In this document: piece after piece, positions 35,260-47,000 of the stretch | Layout of the letters: every line of letters starts with the position of its first letter | How positions within the stretch are numbered: position 1 is the first letter of the stretch | Source of the DNA: Homalodisca vitripennis | Taxonomy: Eukaryota > Arthropoda > Insecta > Hemiptera > Cicadellidae | NCBI RefSeq assembly: GCF_021130785.1 | Contig: NC_060207.1 | Location: 5,841,001 to 5,905,000 of the forward strand | Length of the DNA: 64,000 bases | Direction of reading: 5' to 3' | Translations under genes and position numbers: made by a program | Notes under the pieces: model-generated | The model's input: the letters and a program-made list of their open reading frames with translations, nothing else | Database searches by the model: none | What the model was told of the DNA's origin: nothing

Positions 35260-36720
35260 ACAAGTACGCCACACCATATGTCATGTAAAAGGCTTCGTTG
35301 ACTTTGCATACAAAATTTCAAGTCCATGCCTCATTTTGTTGTTGAGATACCCTGGGGAACAGAAACATAGGTAAATACGCAGTAAAGAAATTTTGCAAAC
35401 ATCTTTACTAATAAAGTATAATATAAAAAATGTCAACTTAAAACTCTATTCATTCTCGAATTACAGGCTTTGATAACGTTCAGAATAATCCCATGGAGGG
35501 ATGTATATATACAACTGAGGTAGACCTTTTTTTATCGAATAAGACTAATTAGACGTAAGATATATATTTTCTTGGCAAAGCCAGGCGTAACTGCCAATAA
35601 ACAAATAAACTTATATAACGGAGTATCATAGAATCTGACAGAATGATCAAGCAATCAACCAAATATCACATTGTGAAATGTTAAATGACTAAGCTTAGTA
35701 CGTTTATATTGTACAACTTTCTTTTTTCCAACATGGCCATCTATGGAAAAATATTCGTTAACGCTCAGCCAAACTAATGAATTGACAAGCTCCATCATCG
35801 AACTCAATGTTTCTGTAGCTTCTTGCAAAACCTAAGCCTATAGTTAGTTTGTTTTGAGATATCGTATGGAAAAACAGACAAATCTATATTACATTTTTTA
35901 ACCCGCTCAGCCAACATGGTGGTCATTAAAACTCTGTTACTAGTATTTATCGTAACCGATGAGGTCTCGTGTTTTTTTTTTTTTTAATTTTTTTTTTTAA
36001 TGTTGAAACCTGTTTGATATTTAAATGCATCACTTAGTACAACAGCTGAGAACGAACCAAGATTATCTGTTTCCAATAAGCTTATTTATGTAGTCGCCTG
36101 GACAGCCGCATGCGCATGGCTGAGCGTTATGGAGCGGAGTTCTACCGGTCGCGGAATTTCAACTGCATTTCTGCCCTCATAATTATGGCTGCATCTGCGG
36201 TAGAGTACTGGTTTGCGTATTTAGGATAAATCGATGTTTTTATCCTGCGACCCGTAAGTCTAGTTTTCTAATCCCGGATGCGGGACTGACTGATTGGCTC
36301 GGGCTTGGTCATGTGTTATACCGGCTTGGTTTTATAACGACCCCACGCAACGTTGGTATGCTTCATTGTCAAATAGATTTTCATTTCCTGAGGATTAGCG
36401 AAGCCTTACTTGTTTCTATACTCAAAGTTTGCGTGAAGCTTCATAAGCGACATCGATGATAAGGCATATGCATATGCACCCCGTGGGATTTGGCTGAGCG
36501 TAATCGAACATTTTTACAACAGGTTTGATGAGCGTATTGAGGAAATCGCATATAGACAAATTTGTTACTAAAGTGGCTTTGACAATTATTGCAGTTTAAC
36601 ATGTACAATAACATTTGTATCCTATCAGAATAAATTGAGCTTAGAACTTGAAATTTTGCATGGAACCTCAGTGAAGCCTGTTGCGATACGCGTAGTGTGG
36701 CCTTGCTCATTTCCTTTACG
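35260..36720. repeat. Cluster of dispersed-repeat copies
   Basis: 35265-35350 (minus: AGGCTTCGTTGACTTTGCAT, TTTCAAGTCCATGCCTCATT); 35753-35774 (TCGTTAACGCTCAGCCAAAC) followed by CTCCATCATCGAACTCAATG; 36119-36130 (GGCTGAGCGTTA); 36389-36408 (CTGAGGATTAGCGAAGCC); 36491-36510 (TGGCTGAGCGTAATCGAACA); 36648-36712 (GAAATTTTGCATGGAACCTC, AGTGAAGCCTGTTGCGATAC). Both orientations are mixed. A poly-T run lies at about 35972-35998. Confidence 0.6.
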
Positions 36721-37216
36721 ATTCTTTAAATTCTGCAAGATATGATTTGACTAGTTTTCCATGACTAACACTTTATTACTAATATCAGTATACAGTTAGG
36801 TAGTGAGGTACCACCGAAAATGTACGTAGGCCCTACATGATTTTGCCATGTTCGCTGATGATATGGAGGGAGGGCAAGGATAGGTCTTCAGTAATAAAAC
36901 CAGTAACCAGTAATAAATTATATTAATAACGACATGGTATAAGGTTTTCTCATAGCGGTGTGAGAGATGTTAAATACTCCAAGATCTTTTGGAGAATAAG
37001 ACATTTACGTGGTAGCAATAGTGAACAAAAGGGTGCAACTTAAAAAAAAACACAATATAAAAAGGATATATCTTCCAGTTTAGGTCTGTCTCGATATTAT
37101 TCTCTTTTTCAATGTTTTTCAGGGTATCTTTCCAAAATACAATCGCTTCCCGCAAATATTATTAAGGATGATACTAATTTATGAATCAGATTACAAATAC
37201 TGAAACATCTGATCCT
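36721..37216. other. Intergenic, nothing recognised
   Basis: AT-rich, no supported feature. Confidence 0.45.
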
Positions 37217-37490
37217 CTTCTCAGACGGAGAGGCGTGCCTCAGGGGACCTGACTTGGGCTTGTGCTGTTCCACGTTTACGTTTTCCCGGATGTATGCAAG
37301 CTATAGAGGTTGTTTATATTCAAATTATTGTCTATTGGACATGTTTTATCTCCTTGGATCAAATGCTGCAATCTAATTTATTCTGACCTTAAGAATATCA
37401 GTGTCTGGTCGGTCAATTATTGCCTTCAGTTGAATGTCGACAAGTAAGTGACGCAGAAATGTGTGTCAGTCACTAGAATACATTCGGCTT
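37217..37490 (+). pseudogene. Degraded LINE reverse transcriptase fragment
   Basis: From 37223 it reads RRRGVPQGT, a stop, then LGLVLFHVYVFPDV: the GVPQGSxLGPLLF block. About 60 codons later a shifted frame reads YSDLKNISVWSVNYCLQLNV then DK, the LxxDLxxxxxWxxxNxLxLNxxK block. The catalytic YADD block between them is destroyed. Best explained as an old jockey-group LINE fragment, unrelated in detail to the one at 26.7 kb. Confidence 0.65.
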
Positions 37491-38391
37491 TGTTTTGGAT
37501 GGTTATCTCGCTTATTCTGACTATTCTGCAACATTACAAATATGGTCGCCGATCACTTGGATCAGTGGCAAAACTTTACGGATTATGACAAAAATTCGTT
37601 TCCTTTTGGAAGAGAAAGTAATATTTCTTGGACTGCTAGGAAGAAGATGGCTATAATGCCTCTGGCTAGCGCGGCGAAGAATACAAATCTACTTGGCGTG
37701 TCCTGTAAAATGTTTGCTAGGACTGAGCAATTATAAGCAATTACCACTATCAAATGGTTGTATTTTTGGCAACTCGTTAATATGGTGATAATTATGGATA
37801 GTATATTTGACACTAGTTTCTAATGCAGTTTTAGAACTCTTGGTTGGAATTTTTAATTGAAAAGATTAGTAACAGTCCTCAAGATACTTTCTATTTCTTC
37901 TGATGACAAGAAAATATTTAATTTTTTTGTAATTCCACGAGTCTAAGCAGGCCAAAATAAAAACTGTTTTAGTTAAATATATGAATATTATGCTGTATGT
38001 AAATAAAAAGATTACTGGATGGAATTACAGGTTTATTTAATTTATACAAATCATTAAATTCCATAAGAAAGTTTGTATTAAAACAAATCATTGTCTTTAA
38101 CTGCATTTAATTAAAAATACGATTTCCTCTATTCAAAAATAATTAATTCACACACGTCACTTCTTGAAGCTACAACACATGTAGATAATGTAAAATTCTC
38201 ATTTTTATCTTAAGCCATTTTTATGATAGTTAAAATCCTTATACTTTAAATGTCTGTATTTCGTCATGGATTCTTCAGATGTGTTTCCTACTTTTTTTTT
38301 ATTCAGAGAAGTAAGGCTCATAATTATTTTTACATTATAGGTTTCCCGGAGCTTCAAAAGCCTTAGAGGATTTAACAATCCTCGCGCTCGA
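37491..38391. other. Intergenic, nothing recognised
   Basis: Small ORFs at 37542-37813 on both strands carry no recognisable domain. Confidence 0.45.
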
Positions 38392-38392
38392 A

Positions 38393-38600
38393 CGCGTACA
38401 CACGGTCACACGCACAGACCAGCTACCTGCCGTCACTTTTGTTCCGATCACGCACGTACTTCAAAAATTACAAAAATATTAATCTATTAACTTAAAAAAG
38501 TTCAAAAATAACAGTTTTGCTGACAAAGGCCTACTATGTGATTCATCGGTCATAAGGGACGGCAGGTAGGCTGGGTCGCGCGTGTGACGGTGTGTGCACG
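38393..38600. mobile_element. Foldback element with about 60-bp inverted arms
   Basis: The left arm at 38393-38453 (CGTACACACGGTCACACGCA and ACCTGCCGTCAC) and the right arm at 38541-38600, read in reverse (CGTGCACACACCGTCACACG and ACCTGCCGTCCC), are inverted copies with scattered differences. The roughly 90-bp loop is AT-rich. Arms are GC-rich against AT-rich surroundings. Consistent with a small foldback/MITE; target duplication and relatives cannot be judged here. Confidence 0.7.
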
Positions 38601-40858
38601 TTTGGATGCATGGGACGTCTTGTAATACTCTTGAGATAACGGACAAATTATAAACAAGTTATCTAAAGCCAAAATATATTCCATTCACTTAAAGAAGAAA
38701 GGTACATGCATAAAATGCTCGGGGTAGTACATTTCCATAATTCTTAGCTACCCAGAACACACACAACCTTAACTAACGTTCAATTCGTTACTGGTTGCCA
38801 CACGTTAAGTACATAACCTCAATCAATTAAGCCAATTGGCGATCTGTTAAGTTCATTCCCTCCCATTTTCTTGCGGAATGTCTTGGCTGCTATTCACATA
38901 TGCAGTATGTAGTGAATATTATCACATTCAGACTGAGTTACGTTACGCTGTATTATTGTACAGGGAACTTACATATGGGTTTCTACTTGTTGAGGGACTG
39001 TAATCAAATCTCTCATTCAGAAGTATACATATCTAAGACGTAATGTGAAGCGTAAGTTTACGTACATTCTTACAATGGAGAAGAAATATAATTCTGTTCT
39101 TGAACACACAACTATCGCATGTACGTAAAGTCATCTGTAGTTGTTATATGTTTAAAACCATAGTTCAATACTCTTATCAAATTTTGGTTCTTTGTTAAGA
39201 AAATTACTGCTTATAGTTTTTTTTTTTTTTTTTTTAGGAAATACCAATTTATCTTGTATGACTATACTAGTTATTAAGTTAGGGACGTGTAATATTTTCA
39301 ATACTATATTGATAGTACCATGCGATTTTTTACATTTAGTTTATCAGGATTTAAAAGAATAATTTATAGTTAAATAGACCTAATTTATATTTGGGTATTT
39401 TTCATAGCTATAAAGATGTAATTTTTCTATATGCTTGTGATTGGAATCACGTTGTTGTGATAGTACCGTATTACATAAGAATGTATCTTTAGGATGACTC
39501 AGAAAGTTTAAAACGACACTCTTAAGTTTTAAAGCTTAAGGATTAAAAAGAGAAAGGTTTAGAAACATAAGGGGATTGGAAATATTTGAATACATGATAA
39601 TTAGCTGTTTTTATACAAGTTTTTCCTTATTTGGGCTGTCATTATATTTTCACGAATTACTAGAAAATCAGTAAATAAATTAACGAATTTAAGAATTTGT
39701 ACAAAAACTATTCTTTTATTTAGCGAGCATGTTGGACTTATTACTCTACTTCACGTAAATTGTGTACGTTGGTTGATTGCATACTTTTTCTTTCTAAATA
39801 GGAAAAGGGCGACAAAGCACTTTATTATCAACAGGCTAATACGTTTATAATTTTAATCATATCAACTGTAACTAGAAATAAAAAATCTTTAGGCAACTAC
39901 AAGTTGATTAAAATAAACAGACTTCCTGCGATATGACATTATAAAATTTATTTGGTTGGTTTTTTTAATAGTAACATATATGTATTGCACACCAAACTAA
40001 TCATAAAATAAATAACAATAATAGGCTAATGTTTTTAAATTTATTGACGTTAGCCCATTAACACTAAATTACATAAAACAAAAATTTACAAACTGAATTA
40101 TATCTTAAATTTCTAGGTATTAAAAGTGGACTTACTTTCTTTTAAAGATAAAATGTTTAAACCTCTCTGGCAATCGAATTTGTGACATATCAGTAACGAT
40201 CGCCCATAAATGAGGTATCGTAAATACAAACACGTTATTAACATGCGTTTCTGTCTGCCTTGCACTACTGCAGTTTATAAATCCTTACAAGACAATAATA
40301 TATTTGTATTTCTCGTTTCATGTCTCTCTTGATATTCTTCTTTACACGACTAAGACTACAAAATGCATAACCATTATTTTAACTGTGTGCTATTATAACT
40401 ATTGCATATCATAGATAGCAGTTACTTGCACAGTCTGATTTGTTCATACATGATAAAGAATTTAAATGTTACAGTATTTTAATTTATGCCTAGTAGGCCT
40501 ACTAAATAAATTTATATAGTCCTGAAACCAATGAATTCGGTTATCTTTGTACTTCTAGCATCACCCGATGGCAACTGGCAGCACAACTAGTAAGCGCAAT
40601 GTATCTCAGTTCTTCTTTCGTATTTTTTTCCTATGCGTTACGACCACACAATCTAAATTAGACGAAATTTTATTTACGCTTCAAATAATCTTTTTTCAGT
40701 TCTTGCGATCAAAATTGCTTTGCTCCTGTTGACACCACGACACCGGAAGTGTACCGGAAGTACTGTAGCAACCTTTTTCACAAATGTAAACATAGTGAGT
40801 CGGCTGTATTCGCGACCATCTTAATCTTTACTCCTTAGGGAAAATGTTAAACCTCGAC
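38601..40858. other. AT-rich intergenic sequence
   Basis: A poly-T run lies at about 39219-39235. No gene, RNA or repeat is supported otherwise. Confidence 0.45.
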
Positions 40859-41222
40859 CACTATTACGCCCTCATTTTTATCATAGAATAATGGGAGATG
40901 TCATGTTACGAAAATGTATAAATTAATACCTATATAATCGTCTTTTATATTTATATAAAATTGTATTATATTTTATATTTATTTTTATTATTTTATATTT
41001 TATTTTTATTCGTCACTTAGGGCAAAAATCAAAATTTATTATCCTTCGCAGTGTGAATAACCGAAAAGGATAAACTTCAGTACAAAATTAACATTTTACT
41101 GCTGTAAAAATGGAGAATTACCTAAGATGTAAAATTATGATGTGAGTTAAGATGCTTATGAATATGTCGTTAAAATTAGACATCTGCCACTATTCTATGA
41201 CAAAAATAAAGGGTGAAAAGTG
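40859..41222. mobile_element. MITE-like element with about 45-bp terminal inverted repeats
   Basis: The left end CACTATTACGCCCTCATTTT, continuing through ATCATAGAATAATGGGAGATGTC, is matched by the complement of the right end CACTTTTCACCCTTTATTTT, continuing through GTCATAGAATAGTGGCAGATGTC. The interior is very AT-rich with no ORF. Target duplication is unclear (TTAAA occurs on both sides at small offsets). A degenerate non-autonomous DNA transposon is the best reading. Confidence 0.65.
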
Positions 41223-42867
41223 TTAAAAATTTAATATTGTTATTATGGGGTTATGATTTCTACATCGTTTCTATCAATCCGGTTATCATACGAGTGTATG
41301 ACCACACCATCATTTTTACAGATTCCTGAGCCTAATCCGGACACCATCTCCAGAAGCATACATGTGTGAGATAGACGCACCTTCTCTTAAAGCGAATGTA
41401 ACAGCTCGATCTGCTTTGGTTTTCTTCAGGGTTAACTCAGTGACAAGAAAGAGTTGTCCGTCCCACAATCAGTAGAAGGTAATCAGTGAAAGCCAAAGGA
41501 AAAGACAGATAGCCAAACCCAGCTCTTAGACCTACATGCGTGACACATAATGTTAATTGCTACTTAGTTCTCTTCCAAAACAGTAGGGTGGCCTTGATGG
41601 CAAATGCCTTTGCGAGATCTAGAGGTAAAGCGTGAAGCTGACACCACATCAATCGTACTTTAGACAAGTTAACACTTAAGGTTATGATCTTCTAAACAGA
41701 GTCGTCAGCACCGCATTGGTGACAAAAGGCCAAGACGTTCGCTAAACATGATTCTGACCCAAAATATGCTGACGTTGGCTGACTATTAAAAGCTGACTGG
41801 ATAACCAAATTGGACATTTGGCTATTACACAAATCTTATCAAGCAAATGATATTAAGTCACTTACAAAGCCGAGAACGGGCTGAATAAAAGGACTATAAT
41901 AGATATAGGTATAACCACATTTCACAGTGAAGGGGTGAGGTCAGGATCAAACTCTTCTCAAGTTACCTAATCGTACGAAGGATACACCATACCGCCAAAG
42001 CATCATCAAACCTGATAGGACGAGCTGTAATGTTTGACCAAAAAATGGATCCCAGTGTTCCACCAATATAGAGTTAATGTCTCTACACACGGCTCACAGT
42101 ATCATGAATATATCTCACTGCTTTGCTCACAATATTTACCTTTCAATTTTTGTATCAGTGCCTCAAAACTTTACTCATGTCGTTATACAAACAATTAATG
42201 ATTATTCCTTGATCGACGCTTGGGACAAATTTTTGATATGTTCATCAACCACAATTCCTTGTTTCCCAGATCATCAGCTATTCCTTTTGCGTTCCTATGT
42301 AATAATTTATATTAAATATAGATAAACATTTGCCAAACAATACAAACGTAACAAAAAACCGATTATAAGTACAAGATGATTTTAAATATAAATAATTATG
42401 CCTACCGCAGACTCCGGATAAGGTGGAGGAAATTAGCAATAAGAGGGGCGTCATAACTGTGAGGGAAAATGTAAATAAGCAGGATATGAGACGTGTCACG
42501 TGACAAGACCACGTCCGGCATCACATCCAGAGCCTCGGTGGAAGTGGACGTGACTTGTTATACATTTCATTGATATGACATACTAACACGAGTAGCCTAA
42601 TGAAATGAGTTTTAGACTCGAAATATTGCATCCATCTTCAGCAAAGTCTGTTACGCGACACTTGGTCAGGCGTACATCTACTTTGTTATTTTTGGAGAAA
42701 TTGCCACCCGTCTTATGTTGTTTAAAACGGCACGTGTTTGGTTTCAGTCCACATCACCGTCAAATCAGTATTCACAATTTATTGCAGAGATAAATGTTCT
42801 GCTATCCGCAATTACTGTGGAGATTTTAATGTAATGAGATAGATTAAAATGTATATAGGTTAAATGA
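41223..42867. repeat. Intergenic with one dispersed-repeat copy at 42615-42700
   Basis: 42615-42700 reads CTCGAAATATTGCATCCATC, TTCAGCAAAGTCTGTTACGC and GTACATCTACTTTGTTATTT, the same module as 18089-18160 and 36648-36712. The 41.3-42.1 kb stretch has no long ORF and no identifiable domain. Confidence 0.55.
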
Positions 42868-43221
42868 ATATGGCAAACAAAAGTAAATAGAACACTGAAG
42901 GCACTTCTGAATTGGCTACCAATTACTTATACAGTTCTTTCTAAAATGTACGGTTTGATCCAGCGAATAATGTCAGTAGAAAATCCAAAAGACCTCTTTT
43001 TCTCAAATATTAATAATAGGGAGCTTGTAAATGGCCTTTCAGAAGCCAAAGTAAGGAGTGGCGATCTTACATCATCGCCCAATCGGAGGCCTGTTGAAAA
43101 AGATGTAAATTTTGTGGCAGGCGAACAACCTCTCATGAAGGAGAAAAACCATGACAAACTGTCTTTCAAACAACGCCTTTTAAATATTTTGGTACGACGG
43201 ATAAAATATATATTGGTTTAG
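42868..43221 (+). pseudogene. Possible C-terminal fragment of a non-LTR retrotransposon ORF
   Basis: The frame is open from 42868 (first Met at 42946) to a stop at 43219-43221. It begins TLKALLNWLPITYTVLSKMY, resembling the LxWLPxxxRxxxK segment downstream of jockey-group reverse transcriptase thumbs, and ends SFKQRLLNILVRRIKYILV, like the terminal FKxxLKxxL helix of such proteins. The middle (RSGDLTSSPNRRPVEKDVNF) has no specific match that I know. Composition and mixed codons look more protein-like than other ORFs here. A host exon or a chance ORF cannot be excluded. Confidence 0.35.
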
Positions 43222-44075
43222 GGTTAGACAGAGTTCGGTAAAATTTATGAAGTCTGGAATAGATTGAAGAAAACTTTCTTGTCAACAAACTTGAAAATAA
43301 CTCGAGAACTGTATTAAAATGTCAGATATTTCATTACAAAATCATAAATATAATAGTCCAAATAATTGAAGCGAGCTTTCAGACTAAAATTGAAGTGAGA
43401 CTGGGTCAAATGATGAGTGAGGTATTCCACTATTTAAAAAGCTTACAAATTCTTATGTTGAAATAAGTCCATCATTTTGCTTGATGCAACTAACCATAAC
43501 CAAAGTATAGATGCTTATACGGAAACCAAGCACTTTCCAAACTTTGAGCACATCACAGCGTCTTAGGTGTCCACCACATAATCATATTCAAAACTGGAAC
43601 AATAGTAGTATAGAACTCCGTTTACCGTATTACTAGAACTAGGTCGGTCTAGGCGACTCTTTCTCTAGAGAATCAGTTCTTTCCTGTCTCCTTCTCAAGC
43701 GGAAATTCACTATTTAATAATCCGTAACTCAGACCGTTCCTATTTTAAACTAGCAGTTACCAGCGGCTTTCACGAAATTTCGTAGGCTTTGCACGCGTGT
43801 GGGCATTTCTGATTTGAGTAAATTATATTTCCAACTCCAATATTGACTGTGCATTGTTGCCACGATCAAGAAAACATGTGAAACACAGTACAACTTATGG
43901 CTATTTAAATTTATTCCGGCCTTAATATTTTTGTGATAGAGTTTGTTTTACGTTGTTTCCCCCGTTCAAGTATATACGAGCGTATTTCTATCAAAATGCA
44001 TCTAATACAGGTTGTATTACAGTCTTTAAATTTAAATTACAAGTGAGTTAGTAACTTTGACAGGAATCAAGGACT
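43222..44075. other. Spacer before the satellite, nothing recognised
   Basis: No supported feature. Confidence 0.5.
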
Positions 44076-47000
44076 TTTCTATGAAGAGTTCTCGGGCAGA
44101 CGGACAGACAGACAAACTGCCCTTTAAACTTGTGACTCTAACATCAATTGGTTTCTTATTTGGACCAAGACGAACCGGTTTACCAGGTTTCAAGTCTACA
44201 TGAACTTTCTATGAAGAGTTATCATATAGACAGGTAACGGACAGACAGACAAAGTGCCCTTTAAACTTGTGGACTCTAACATCAATTGGTTTCTTATTTG
44301 GACCAAGACGAACCGGTTTACCAGGTTTCAAGTCTATATGAACTTTCTATGAGAGTTATCATATAGACAGGTAACGGACAGACAGGGGACAAACTGCCCT
44401 TTAAACTTGTGACTCTAACATCAATTGGTTTCTTATTTGGACCAAGACGAACCGGTTTTTCCAGGTTTCAAGTCTATATGAACTTTCTATGAAGAGTTAT
44501 CATATAGACAGGTAACGGACAGACAGACAAACTGCCCTTTAAACTTGTGACTCTAACATCAATTGGTTTCTTATTTGGACCAAGACGAACCGGTTTACCA
44601 GGTTTCAAGTCTATATGAACTTTTCTATGAAGAGTTATCATATAGACAGGTAAACGGACAGACAGACAAACTGCCCTTTAAACTTGTGACTCTAACATCA
44701 ATTGGTTTCTTATTTGGACCAAGACGAACCGGTTTAACCAGGTTTCAAGTCTATATGAACTTTCTATGAGGAGTTATCATATAGGACAGGTAACGGACAG
44801 ACAGACAAACTGCCCTTTAAACTTGTGACTCTAACATCAATTGGTTTCTTATTTGGACCAAGACGAACCGGTTTACCAGGTTTCAAGTCTATATGAACTT
44901 TCTATGAAGAGTTATCATATTGACAGGTAACGGACAGACAGACAAACTGCCCTTTAAACTTGAGACTCTAACATCAATTGGTTTCTTATTTGGACATAAG
45001 ACGAACCGGTTTACCAGGTTTCAAGTCTACATGAACTTTCTATGAAGAGTTATCATATAAGACAGGTAACGGACAGACAGACAAAGTGCCCTTTAAAAAC
45101 TTGTGACTCTAACATCAATTGGTTTCTTATTTGGACCAAGACGAACCGGTTTACCAGGTTTCAAGTCTATATGAACTTTCTATGAAGAGTTATCATATAG
45201 ACAGGTAACGGACAGACAGACAAACTGCCCTTTAAACTAGTGACATCTAACATCAATTGGTTTCTTATTTGGACCCAAGACGAAACCGGTTTACCAGGTT
45301 TCAAGTCTATATGAACTTTCTATGAAGAGTTATCATATAGACAGGTAACGGACAGACAGACAAACTGCCCTTTAAAACTTGTGACTCTAAACATCAATTG
45401 GTTTCTTATTTGGACCAAGACGAACCGGTTTACCAGGTTTCAAGTCTATATGAACTTTCTATGAAGAGTTATCATATAGACAGGTAACGGACAGACAGAC
45501 AAACTGCCCTTTAAACTTGTGACTCTAACAATCAATTGGTTCCTTATTTGGACCAAGACGAACCGGTTTACCAGGTTTCAAGTCTATATGAACTTTCTAT
45601 GAAGAGTTATCATATAGACAGGTAACGGACAGACAGAAAATACAAAACTGCCCTTTTAAACTTGTGACTCTAACATCAATTGGTTTCTTATTTGGACCAA
45701 GACGAACCGGTTTACCAGGTTTCAAGTCTATATGAACTTTCTATGAAGAGTTTTCATATAGACAGGTAACGGACAGACAGACAAACTGCCCTTTAAACTT
45801 GGACTCTAACATCAATTTTGGTTTCTTATTTGGACCAAGACGAACCGGTTTACCAGGTTGCAAGTCTATATGAACTTTCTATAAAGAGTTATCATATAGA
45901 CAGGTAACGGACAGACAGACAAACTGCCCTTTAAATTTAAACTTGTGACTCTAACATCAATTGGTTTCTTATTTGGACCAAGACGAACCGGTTTACCAGG
46001 TTTTCAAGAGTCCTATATGAACTTTCTATGAAGAGTTATCATATAGACAGGTAACGGAACAGACAGACAAACACACTGCCCTTTAAACTTGTGACTCTAA
46101 CATCAATTGGTTTCTTACCATTTGGACCAAAGGCGAACCGGTTTACCAGGTTTCAAGTCTATCTGAAACTTTCTATGAAGAGTTATCATATAGACAGGTA
46201 ACGGACAGACAGACAAACTGCCCTTTAAACTTGTGACTCTAACATCAATTGGTTTCTTATTTGGACCAAGACGAACCGGTTTACCAGGTTTCAAGTCTAT
46301 ATGAACTTTCTATGAAGAGTTATCATATAGACAGGTAACGGACAGACAGACAAACTGCCCTTTAAACTTGTGACTCTAACATCAATTGGTTTCTTACTTG
46401 GACCAAGACGAACCGGTTTACCAGGTTTCAAGTCTATATGAACTTTCTATGAAGAGTTATCACAGAGACAGGTGGACGGACAGACAGACAGACTGCCCTT
46501 TGAACTTGTGACTCTAACATCAATAGGTTTCTTACTTGGACCAAGACGAACCGGTCTACCAGGTTTCAAGTCTCTATGAACTTTCTATGAAGAGTTATCA
46601 CAGAGACAGGTGGACGGACAGACAGACAGACTGCCCTTTGAACTTGTGACTCTAACATCAATAGGTTTCTTACTTGGACCAAGACGAACCGGTCTACCAG
46701 GTTTCAAGTCTCTATGAACTTTCTATGAAGAGTTATCACAGAGACAGGTGGACGGACAGACAGACAGACTGCCCTTTGAAATTGTGACTCTAACATCAAT
46801 AGGTTTCTTACTTGGACCAAGACGAAACGGTCTACCAGGTTTCAAGTCTCTATGAACTTTCTATGAAGAGTTATCACAGAGACAGGTGGACGGACAGACA
46901 GACAGACTGCCCATTGAAATTGTGACTCTAACATCAATAGGTTTCTTACTTGGACCAAGACGAAACGGTCTACCAGGTTTCAAGTCTCTATGAACTTTCT

